Part shown: in pieces, positions 8,864 to 16,254 of the stretch
Layout: each line of letters begins with the position of its first letter
How positions within the stretch are numbered: position 1 is the first letter of the stretch
Source: Eubacteriaceae bacterium
GTDB lineage: Bacteria; Bacillota; Clostridia; Oscillospirales; Acutalibacteraceae
Direction of reading: 5' to 3'
DNA: 64,000 nt
Assembly: GCA_021770095.1 (NCBI GenBank)
Contig: JAETRQ010000002.1
Location: 62,001 to 126,000, forward strand
Notes under the pieces: model-generated
The model's input: the letters and a program-made list of their open reading frames with translations, nothing else
Database searches by the model: none
What the model was told of the DNA's origin: nothing
Translations under genes and position numbers: made by a program

Positions 8864-10039
8864 ATGAGTGTTGATGAATTAACAGACGAAGAAGCATTAC
8901 AAAATTTTCTTTTGGATATTGATTGTTTGGATGAACTGAATATTTGGACTGTAAAGTTCAATCTGTTTGATATTTTGAAAATTTCACGTGCAGAAATTCG
9001 ACACAGCAATATGCTGGCTTGGTTATTTGATGCCAATGAGAATCATGGGGTAGGCGACAAGTTTTTTAAAAAAATAATGCAAAAACTTGTTGAGAGAAAT
9101 TCAAAAAGAAAATTTGATATATTCCAAATTCTTCTTTTAGATTTCTACAGTTTTATCATTTATCGTGAGTGGAAGAATATTGATTTATTGTTTGTTTCAG
9201 ATGATGAAAAAACTGTTATTGTTATCGAAAATAAAGTAGGCTCAAATGAACATAGTAACCAACTTAATAGATATAGAGAAAGTATAGAAGATACATATCC
9301 GGGATATGAAAAAATATATATTTATCTCTCTCCCAACGGATTGAATCCGAGTGATACAGATAATTGGGTAATTCTTACATATTTAGATATAGTGGATGTT
9401 TTATCAAATATTATGGAAAGCACTGGCTTGTTACCGGATGTTTATCTGATTATTAATAACTATATTGAAGTATTAAGGAGAGATATTGTGGACGACACTC
9501 AATTGTTTGAAATTTGCAATAAAATTTATAATAAACATAAAAAAGCATTGGATTTAATTTATGAAAATCGTGTAAATAACGATGATTTGATAAAAAATAT
9601 TCTTTCAGAAACACTTTATAAATTAGATGATTGGAACAGGATTTTTTATGACGGTAATACTTCTTTGAGATTCAATACACACGAAATGAGTGATTACTTA
9701 CCGCTTTTAGAGTTGTCTAACAGTACATGGAATAATAAATATCCATATTCATATTGGATACAGAGAAATGATAATATAATAACAATATTTTTTGAATTAG
9801 GCGGAGAAAATGTACCTGAATCAACACTTAAACGAATGCAACCAATTATTGATTATTTAAAGCCGAATGACAAAAGAAGAAAAATATTTAAGTATAAGAG
9901 ACTTCAAAAATTTGTATTTAATATTGATTTTGAAAATCAATCGAGAAGAGATATTGAAAATCAATTGATAAGTGCAATAGAAGATGTTCTTTACTGGGAA
10001 AGAAATCTGTTAGAAAAAATTAAGAATAATAATGAATAA
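8864..10039 (+). CDS. PD-(D/E)XK nuclease superfamily protein (PDDEXK_4-like)
   Basis: This protein of about 391 aa has a restriction-endonuclease-like core: D107 in NIDLLF, E122 and K124 in VIVIENK, and Q133 in SNQLNRY form a D-ExK-Q set. The N-terminal SRAEIRHSNMLAWLF is typical of the PDDEXK_4 group, found in scattered, often defence-associated proteins. It separates rnhB from yraN, which are usually neighbours, and overlaps yraN by 8 bases. The start is uncertain: TTG at 8849 or ATG at 8864, neither with a good ribosome site. The target is unknown. Confidence 0.85.
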   Translation: MSVDELTDEEALQNFLLDIDCLDELNIWTVKFNLFDILKISRAEIRHSNMLAWLFDANENHGVGDKFFKKIMQKLVERNSKRKFDIFQILLLDFYSFIIYREWKNIDLLFVSDDEKTVIVIENKVGSNEHSNQLNRYRESIEDTYPGYEKIYIYLSPNGLNPSDTDNWVILTYLDIVDVLSNIMESTGLLPDVYLIINNYIEVLRRDIVDDTQLFEICNKIYNKHKKALDLIYENRVNNDDLIKNILSETLYKLDDWNRIFYDGNTSLRFNTHEMSDYLPLLELSNSTWNNKYPYSYWIQRNDNIITIFFELGGENVPESTLKRMQPIIDYLKPNDKRRKIFKYKRLQKFVFNIDFENQSRRDIENQLISAIEDVLYWERNLLEKIKNNNE

Positions 10040-10376
10040 TAAAGGGAAACTTTGGGAGATTGAGGCTGCAAAATTTCTCAGAAAGAAAAAGTACAAATTA
10101 CTTGCTTCAAATTTTTCTTCACGCTTTGGCGAGATTGACTTGATTGTTCAAAACAAAAAATATATCTGTTTTGTTGAAGTGAAGCAGAGAGATGAGTCGT
10201 CCATCGCACTTCCGCGTGAATTTGTTGATGCGTATAAACAGCAGCGAATTATCAAAACAGCAGAGTATTATCTTGCTTATAACCATACGGATTTGCAGCC
10301 AAGATTTGATGTTGTTGAGATTTATACAAAAGATAATAAAATTAAATTGATAAAACATCTTGAAAATGCTTTTTAG
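10032..10376 (+). CDS. YraN-family (UPF0102) putative nuclease
   Basis: The 114-aa protein has the family pattern: an N-terminal GKLWEIEAAKFL helix, RFGEIDLIV (E34, D36) and FVEVKQR (E49, K51), a compact PD-(D/E)XK fold. Its biological role is not established. It starts 8 bases before the end of the upstream nuclease gene, indicating coupled translation. Length is normal for the family. Confidence 0.9.
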   Translation: MNNKGKLWEIEAAKFLRKKKYKLLASNFSSRFGEIDLIVQNKKYICFVEVKQRDESSIALPREFVDAYKQQRIIKTAEYYLAYNHTDLQPRFDVVEIYTKDNKIKLIKHLENAF

Positions 10377-10388
10377 TTATTATAAAAT
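10360..10388 (+). promoter_or_regulatory. Candidate promoter of thrC
   Basis: TTGAAA (10360-10365), a 17-base spacer and TAAAAT (10383-10388). The -35 lies inside the last codons of yraN. A 6-bp hairpin (ACAGTA 10404-10409 with TACTGT 10413-10418) lies between it and the thrC ribosome site. Confidence 0.45.
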
Positions 10389-10436
10389 AGAAACGATTTT
10401 TATACAGTAGTTTACTGTTTAATAAGGAGAAGAATT

Positions 10437-11933
10437 ATGCTTTATACATCTACAAGAGACAAATCTATTAAGGTAACTGCTTCTCAGGCAATTGCCCAGG
10501 GAATAAGTGAAGAAGGCGGTCTTTTCGTACCTTGCGAACTTCCTCAGTTTTCACTTGATAAAATAAATTCAATGGTAAGTATGTGTTATATTGACAGAGC
10601 AAAAACTGTCCTGAAAGAATTTCTTACCGATTTTACAGAGGAAGAATTAAATTATTGTGTTGAAGGTGCGTATGCACAGTCAAAATTTTCTTCAGAAAAA
10701 ATTGCACCTACAGTAAATGTTTGCGGCAATAAAAATATTCTTGAACTTTGGCATGGTCCGACTTGTGCATTCAAAGATATGGCACTCCAGTTATTGCCGT
10801 ATCTTATGACTGTATCTGCTAAGAAAACTGCTGACGGAAAAACAATTGTTATCCTTGTTGCTACATCAGGCGATACCGGTAAAGCCGCACTAGAAGGATT
10901 CAAAGATGTTGATCATACAAAGATTTTGGTATTTTATCCTGTTGACGGCGTTTCACCAATGCAGAAATTACAGATGACAACACAAGATGGTGAAAATGTT
11001 GCAGTTTGTGCAATCAATGGTAATTTTGATGATGCGCAGAGTGCAGTTAAGTCCATTTTTACCAATAATGAAATAAAAAAACAACTTGCTGAAAAGAATA
11101 TGATGTTCTCATCTGCAAATTCTATTAACTGGGGCAGACTTGTTCCTCAGATTGTTTACTATTTTTCAACATATTGTGATATGATTGATATGGGTAAGAT
11201 CAATGTCGGTGATGAAATAAATGTTGTTGTTCCTACCGGAAATTTCGGCAATATTCTTGCGGGTTATTATGCAAAGCAGATGGGTCTGCCGATTAAAACT
11301 CTTGTTTGTGCATCAAATTCAAATAATGTTCTGACAGACTTTTTGAAGACAGGAACTTATGACAGAAACAGAGAATTTTATACAACAACTTCTCCGTCAA
11401 TGGATATTTTGATTTCATCAAATCTGGAAAGATTGCTTTATCATATGAGTGGTGAAGATGATAAACTTGTTGCTGACTTGATGTCCCAGCTTTCACAATC
11501 CGGTAAATATACTGTTTCTGATGAAATAATCAAGAAAATTCAGACTGCTTTTGATGCAGGATTTACGGATGAAGAAAGTGTTGCAGAAACAATCAAAACC
11601 CATTTTGAAGAGTATAATTATCTCTGCGATACGCATACTGCAGTTGCAGTTAAGGTTTATGATGAGTATGTAAAATCAACAGGTGACGATATTCCGTCTG
11701 TAATTGATTCAACTGCTTCTCCATATAAATTTTCAAAGAGTGTATTAACTGCTGTTCTTGGCGGTAATACTCCTGATTTAGATGAATTTGATATGGTTGC
11801 CCAACTTAACAAAGTAACAGGAACAGATGTTCCGAAACCACTTGCATCTTTAAAAGACAAGACAGTCAGATTCAATGATGTTTGTAACAAAGAAGATATG
11901 AGCCATATGGTATTTAAACTTCTTGATTTGTAA
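10437..11933 (+). CDS. thrC: Threonine synthase
   Basis: This 498-aa PLP enzyme converts O-phosphohomoserine to threonine. GPTCAFKDMALQ contains the PLP lysine (K113), and VATSGDTGKAA and VPTGNFGNILAG are phosphate- and cofactor-binding segments. Length matches the long bacterial ThrC form. AAGGAG at 10424-10429 precedes the ATG. It is monocistronic, with its own candidate promoter and a strong terminator. No other threonine genes are nearby and no T-box is visible. Confidence 0.96.
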   Translation: MLYTSTRDKSIKVTASQAIAQGISEEGGLFVPCELPQFSLDKINSMVSMCYIDRAKTVLKEFLTDFTEEELNYCVEGAYAQSKFSSEKIAPTVNVCGNKNILELWHGPTCAFKDMALQLLPYLMTVSAKKTADGKTIVILVATSGDTGKAALEGFKDVDHTKILVFYPVDGVSPMQKLQMTTQDGENVAVCAINGNFDDAQSAVKSIFTNNEIKKQLAEKNMMFSSANSINWGRLVPQIVYYFSTYCDMIDMGKINVGDEINVVVPTGNFGNILAGYYAKQMGLPIKTLVCASNSNNVLTDFLKTGTYDRNREFYTTTSPSMDILISSNLERLLYHMSGEDDKLVADLMSQLSQSGKYTVSDEIIKKIQTAFDAGFTDEESVAETIKTHFEEYNYLCDTHTAVAVKVYDEYVKSTGDDIPSVIDSTASPYKFSKSVLTAVLGGNTPDLDEFDMVAQLNKVTGTDVPKPLASLKDKTVRFNDVCNKEDMSHMVFKLLDL

Positions 11934-11963
11934 AAAAATACGGCTCCTTTGAGCCGTATTTTT
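11934..11963. terminator. Bidirectional terminator between thrC and the DUF1540 gene
   Basis: A 13-bp stem (AAAAATACGGCTC with GAGCCGTATTTTT) with a 4-base loop has T-runs on both strands. It serves thrC on the + strand and the small gene on the - strand. Confidence 0.9.
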
Positions 11964-11970
11964 ATTATAC

Positions 11971-12141
11971 TTATTGACAATTGCAGTTTTCACAACATTC
12001 AAATGTCTCACATGCTGTATCAGTTACGCTTGTTGCTGTTCTGTCACCCACATGAATATGACCTGCTGTGCAGCAATTTGATTTGTCGTGGAATTTGCAG
12101 TTGGTTACGTCACAAGAGATTCCTTTAATTTCTTTATCCAT
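11971..12141 (-). CDS. DUF1540 domain-containing small Cys-rich protein
   Basis: This 56-aa protein is read on the reverse strand as MDKEIKGISCDVTNC, then CTAGHIHVGD and TACETFECC, ending CNCQ. The cysteine spacing and the HIHVGD...TxCETF pattern match DUF1540, common in clostridial genomes. The clustered cysteines suggest metal binding. GGGAG on the reverse strand (12151-12155) is a good ribosome site for the ATG at 12141. A perfect palindrome lies directly upstream. Function is unknown. Confidence 0.88.
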   Translation of the reverse strand: MDKEIKGISCDVTNCKFHDKSNCCTAGHIHVGDRTATSVTDTACETFECCENCNCQ

Positions 12142-12155
12142 TTTATTTCACTCCC

Positions 12156-12176
12156 TTCACAAATAGTATTTGTGAA
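12156..12176. promoter_or_regulatory. Perfect palindrome upstream of the DUF1540 gene
   Basis: TTCACAAATA and TATTTGTGAA form an uninterrupted 10+1+10 inverted repeat in the gap between two divergent genes. It abuts the ribosome site of the reverse gene. It could be an operator or an mRNA hairpin. Confidence 0.5.
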
Positions 12177-12203
12177 ATAAAATAATTTATGCAAGGAGAT
12201 ACA

Positions 12204-12890
12204 ATGTCGCTTTACGCTATTGCCGATACACATTTATCTTTCGGTACAAATAAACCTATGGATAGTTTTCCGGGGTGGAATGATTACACCGGAAGATTGT
12301 GTAAAAATTGGAATAAGTTAGTTACTGATGAAGATTATGTAGTTATTGCCGGTGATATAAGCTGGGCAATGAATTTTGACGAACTCGTTGCCGATTTTGA
12401 TTTTATAAATGAATTAAACGGCAAAAAAATTATACTCAAAGGTAATCATGACTATTGGTGGAATACCGTGAAAAAGATGAATGAATTTTTGTCGGCGAAT
12501 AAATTTGACACAATTTCTATTCTCCATAACAACAGTTATGATTTTGATGGTTTTTCGGTATGCGGAAGCAGAGGATGGTTCTTTGATTCCTCTGAAAGTC
12601 AGGATGAAAAGGTTCTTAATCGAGAGGTAAACAGAATCAGAATGTCTATTGAAAGTGCTTCTAACGATGAAAAGATTGTTTTTTTGCATTATCCTCCTGT
12701 TACAACGGATGATTGCTGTAAAGAAATTCTGAATTTATTGAAGCTCAACGGTATAAAAAAATGTTATTATGGGCATCTTCACGGTATAGCGGCAAAATAT
12801 GCAATAGATGAGAATGCAGACGGTATTGATTTTAAACTTATCTCAGCAGACAGATTGAATTTTACACCTTATTTAATTAAGAAATTTTAA
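12204..12890 (+). CDS. Metallophosphoesterase
   Basis: This 228-aa calcineurin-like phosphoesterase shows the full metal-binding set: ADTHLS (DxH), VIAGDISW (GD), LKGNHDYWW (GNHD), FLHYPP and YGHLHG (GHxH). AAGGAG at 12193-12198 supports the ATG at 12204 rather than that at 12189. The substrate cannot be inferred. It is divergent from the DUF1540 gene and is probably monocistronic. Confidence 0.92.
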   Translation: MSLYAIADTHLSFGTNKPMDSFPGWNDYTGRLCKNWNKLVTDEDYVVIAGDISWAMNFDELVADFDFINELNGKKIILKGNHDYWWNTVKKMNEFLSANKFDTISILHNNSYDFDGFSVCGSRGWFFDSSESQDEKVLNREVNRIRMSIESASNDEKIVFLHYPPVTTDDCCKEILNLLKLNGIKKCYYGHLHGIAAKYAIDENADGIDFKLISADRLNFTPYLIKKF

Positions 12891-12895
12891 AATAC

Positions 12896-12924
12896 TTGAT
12901 ATTGAATATAATATATGTTATAAT
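12896..12924 (+). promoter_or_regulatory. Promoter of tig-clpP-clpX
   Basis: TTGATA (12896-12901), a 17-base spacer ending in TGT (extended -10) and a perfect TATAAT (12919-12924). Confidence 0.8.
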
Positions 12925-12966
12925 GCAAATTCGGTGATTAGAAAAATTTGTTAGGAGGTCATAATT

Positions 12967-14247
12967 ATGGCACTTAAATCATCTAATAAAGTTGAAACAA
13001 ATACTTATGAAATTGAAGTGACAGTTACTCCTGAAGAGTTTACTGACGCTTGTAAAACTGCGTACATGAAGCAGAGAAAATCAATCCAGCTCCCCGGTTT
13101 CCGTAAAGGCAAGGCAACTCAGGGTATGGTAGAAAAAGTATACGGCGAAGGTGCATTCTATGAAGAAGCACTTGAGATTGTATATCCAAAAGCAGTAACA
13201 GATGCAATTGAAGAAGCAAATCTCAGAACTGTGGATCAGCCTTATGATCTTGAAGTACCTGTAATGAGCAAGTCAGAAGGCGTTGAAATGAAAATGAAAG
13301 TTACAGTTTATCCTGAAGTTAAACTTGGAGACTATAAAGGACTCACAGCAACCATGCTTGATACAGAAGCAACAGATGAAGATGTTGCTGCAGAACTGGA
13401 AAATATGCGTGACAGAAATTCTCGTCTTGTTTCTGCTGATGACAGAGAAGCACAGATGGGTGATACAGCAGAAATCGATTTTGAAGGTTTTGTTGACGGT
13501 GTTGCTTTTGACGGCGGTAAGGGTGAAAATTATCCTCTTGAACTCGGTTCGGGTTCATTTATTCCCGGATTTGAAGAGCAGGTTGCAGGTCATAAAGTTG
13601 ACGAAGAGTTTGATGTTAATGTAACATTCCCAACTGAATATGCTGAAGAACTTGCAGGTAAGGATGCAGTGTTCAAGTGCAAAATTCATGAAATCAAAAC
13701 AAAGGAAATGCCTGAACTTGATGATGAGTTTGCAAAGGATGTTTCAGAATTTGATACTCTTGACGAACTCAAGGAAGATATTAAAAAGCAGATTGCTGAA
13801 AAGAAAGAAAAAGATGCTAAAGTCGATTTTGAAAATCAGCTTATTGAGCAGGTTGTTGAAAATATGGAATGTGAAGTTCCAGAGTGTATGTTTGCTCAGA
13901 GAACAGATGATATGATCAGAGATTACAGTTACAGACTTCAGATGCAGGGAATTGATCTGAATACATACCTTTCTTATCTTGGTCAGGATATGGATTCATT
14001 CAAAGAATCTTTCAGAACAGGTGCAGAAAATCAGGTTAAGTCTTCAATCGCACTTGAAGCAATTGTTGATGCTGAAAAGATCGAAGCAACTGATGAAGAA
14101 ATTGAAGCAGAAATTCAAAAACTTGCTGACCAGTATCAGATGGAAGCAGAGCAGGTTAAGAATGCTGTTACAACTGATCAGATTGCAGCAGATGTTAAGA
14201 CAAAGAAAGCAGTTGACTTGATTGTTAACTCAGCAAAGAAAGCATAA
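12967..14247 (+). CDS. tig: Trigger factor (ribosome-associated chaperone)
   Basis: The 426-aa protein has the three trigger-factor domains: an N-terminal ribosome-docking domain with PGFRKGKA (about 40-47), an FKBP-type peptidyl-prolyl isomerase domain (about 155-245, MGDTAEIDFEGFVDG), and an acidic helical C-terminal chaperone region. AGGAGG at 12953-12958 precedes the ATG. It leads an operon with clpP and clpX, linking nascent-chain folding with degradation. Confidence 0.98.
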   Translation: MALKSSNKVETNTYEIEVTVTPEEFTDACKTAYMKQRKSIQLPGFRKGKATQGMVEKVYGEGAFYEEALEIVYPKAVTDAIEEANLRTVDQPYDLEVPVMSKSEGVEMKMKVTVYPEVKLGDYKGLTATMLDTEATDEDVAAELENMRDRNSRLVSADDREAQMGDTAEIDFEGFVDGVAFDGGKGENYPLELGSGSFIPGFEEQVAGHKVDEEFDVNVTFPTEYAEELAGKDAVFKCKIHEIKTKEMPELDDEFAKDVSEFDTLDELKEDIKKQIAEKKEKDAKVDFENQLIEQVVENMECEVPECMFAQRTDDMIRDYSYRLQMQGIDLNTYLSYLGQDMDSFKESFRTGAENQVKSSIALEAIVDAEKIEATDEEIEAEIQKLADQYQMEAEQVKNAVTTDQIAADVKTKKAVDLIVNSAKKA

Positions 14248-14269
14248 TAAATAAAGGAAAGTGATTAAT

Positions 14270-14851
14270 ATGGCTCTTGTGCCTTATGTACTTGAACAAA
14301 CCAGTGCCGGCGAGCGTTCAATGGATATTTATTCACGTCTTCTTAATGACAGAATAATTGTCCTTTCTGATGAAGTGAACTCAACAACAGCATCTTTAGT
14401 TGTTGCACAGTTGCTTTACCTTGAGGCTCAGGATAATGAGAAAGACATCAGTCTTTACATCAACAGTCCTGGCGGCTCTGTTACAGATGGTATGGCGATT
14501 TATGATACAATGCAGTATATCAAATGTGATGTATCAACGATTTGTATAGGTATGGCTGCATCAATGGGAGCATTTCTCCTCTCTTGCGGCGCAAAAGGAA
14601 AGAGAATTTGTTTGCCTAATGCAGAAGTGATGATTCATCAGCCGCTCGGAAGAACTGAGGGACAGGCAACAGAAATTGAAATTGCTGCTCAGCATATTCT
14701 CAGAACTAAGAAAAAATTAAATTCTATTATGGCTGAAAACTGCGGCAGAACAGTTGAAGAACTTACGCAGGCAACTGACAGAGATAATTGGCTCTCTGCA
14801 CAGGAAGCACTTGAATTTGGTTTGGTTGATAAAGTAATTGACAAAAGATAA
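14270..14851 (+). CDS. clpP: ATP-dependent Clp protease proteolytic subunit
   Basis: This 193-aa serine protease forms the ClpXP degradation chamber. Catalytic residues are S98 in MAASMGAF, H123 in MIHQPLG and D172 in TDRDNW. The N-terminus VPYVLEQT is typical. The ATG at 14270 follows AAAGGAAAG; a GTG at 14261 is part of that ribosome site. It lies 22 bases after tig and 18 bases before clpX, in one operon. Confidence 0.98.
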   Translation: MALVPYVLEQTSAGERSMDIYSRLLNDRIIVLSDEVNSTTASLVVAQLLYLEAQDNEKDISLYINSPGGSVTDGMAIYDTMQYIKCDVSTICIGMAASMGAFLLSCGAKGKRICLPNAEVMIHQPLGRTEGQATEIEIAAQHILRTKKKLNSIMAENCGRTVEELTQATDRDNWLSAQEALEFGLVDKVIDKR

Positions 14852-14869
14852 TTAATTGAGGTAGATAGT

Positions 14870-16162
14870 ATGTCCCGTGATGATTCACGAAAAAATAATA
14901 TTGCAAGATGTTCATTTTGCGGTAAATCTGAAGCATTGGTCCATAAACTCATTGAGGGTCCTAACGCTTATATTTGTGATGAGTGTGTTGAATTATGTAA
15001 AAATCTGATTGCGGAAAGCAATGTTAAAGCAATCAGTGACAGTTCAGATGAGAACGGTACAAAAAATCTGCCTAAACCTGAAGAAATTAAGGCAAAACTT
15101 GATGAATATGTAATTGGTCAGGATGATGCAAAAAAATCATTGTCTGTTGCTGTTTATAACCATTATAAAAGGATTTACAGCAACGTAGGGAATGATGATG
15201 TTGAATTGCAGAAAAGCAATATTATGCTGATTGGTCCTACCGGTGTTGGTAAAACCATGCTTGCTCAAACACTTGCAAGAATACTTGACGTGCCATTTGC
15301 GATTGCTGATGCGACTACACTGACTGAAGCAGGTTATGTCGGCGAAGATGTAGAAAACATTTTGCTCAGATTGATTCAAGCTGCTGATTTTGATGTTGAG
15401 AAAGCAGAGAACGGTATTATTTATGTTGACGAAATTGATAAAATTTCACGTAAAAGTGAAAATCGGTCAATAACAAGAGATGTCAGCGGTGAAGGCGTTC
15501 AGCAGGCACTTCTTAAAATTTTGGAAGGTACTGTGTCAAACGTTCCTCCAGGAGGAGGAAGAAAACATCCTCAGCAGGAATTTATTCAGATTGACACAAG
15601 TAATATTCTTTTTATCTGCGGCGGTGCTTTTGATGGTATCGATAAGATTATCAGCAAAAGAATAGGCGGAAGTTCTATGGGATTCGGTGCAGATATAGAG
15701 AAGAAAACGGTTGATGAATCAGAGGTGCTGAAGAATGCTACACAGCATGACTTAGTGAAATATGGGCTCATCCCTGAACTGATTGGCCGTGTTCCTGTTA
15801 TAACCGTTCTTGAAAATCTTGATAAAGATGCATTAATTAAGATTATGAAAGAGCCTAAAAATTCAATCGTAAAACAGTATGTAAAATTGTTTGAGATGGA
15901 TGGCGTTGAACTCGATTTCAATGATGATGCTCTTGAGGCAATTGCAGATATTACACTTGAAAGAAAAACAGGTGCAAGAGGATTAAGAAGTGTTTTTGAA
16001 GCATCTCTTAATGAACTGATGTTCAAAGTTCCAAGTGATGGTTCAATTGAAAAAATTACAATTACAAAAGATACCATCGTGAATGGTGCTGACCCTGTAA
16101 TTGTAAGAAATCCTGATAAACAGTCCGTAAATCTGACAATTGACAGTCTAAAAAATGCTTAA
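14870..16162 (+). CDS. clpX: ATP-dependent Clp protease ATP-binding subunit ClpX
   Basis: The 430-aa AAA+ unfoldase feeds substrates to ClpP. An N-terminal zinc-binding domain (CSFCGK and CDECVELC) is followed by Walker A GPTGVGKT, Walker [10 protein letters not shown], the GYVGED pore loop and a C-terminal ClpB-D2-type domain. GAGG at 14858-14861 sets the start. It is the last gene of the tig operon before a terminator. Confidence 0.98.
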   Translation: MSRDDSRKNNIARCSFCGKSEALVHKLIEGPNAYICDECVELCKNLIAESNVKAISDSSDENGTKNLPKPEEIKAKLDEYVIGQDDAKKSLSVAVYNHYKRIYSNVGNDDVELQKSNIMLIGPTGVGKTMLAQTLARILDVPFAIADATTLTEAGYVGEDVENILLRLIQAADFDVEKAENGIIYVDEIDKISRKSENRSITRDVSGEGVQQALLKILEGTVSNVPPGGGRKHPQQEFIQIDTSNILFICGGAFDGIDKIISKRIGGSSMGFGADIEKKTVDESEVLKNATQHDLVKYGLIPELIGRVPVITVLENLDKDALIKIMKEPKNSIVKQYVKLFEMDGVELDFNDDALEAIADITLERKTGARGLRSVFEASLNELMFKVPSDGSIEKITITKDTIVNGADPVIVRNPDKQSVNLTIDSLKNA

Positions 16163-16171
16163 AAATGCGTA

Positions 16172-16198
16172 AAAAAGGCAACTTATTGTTGCCTTTTT
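16172..16198 (+). terminator. Intrinsic terminator after clpX
   Basis: AAAAAGGCAAC pairs with GTTGCCTTTTT around a TTATT loop, an 11-bp stem with a U-tract. Confidence 0.9.
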
Positions 16199-16217
16199 AT
16201 TTTTTATATTATATAAT
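16189..16217 (+). promoter_or_regulatory. Candidate promoter of lon
   Basis: TTGCCT (16189-16194), a 17-base spacer and TATAAT (16212-16217). The -35 lies within the 3' arm of the clpX terminator. Confidence 0.5.
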
Positions 16218-16254
16218 CAATATAATAATTTGTAATATTTAGTAGGTTAATAAT

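Noticed and set aside
10377-10436. T-box or riboswitch before thrC
   Set aside because: The leader is too short and shows only a small hairpin.
13325-14221. Overlapping frames inside tig and other strong genes
   Set aside because: They are out-of-frame shadows with Lys/Gln/Leu-biased composition and no ribosome sites.
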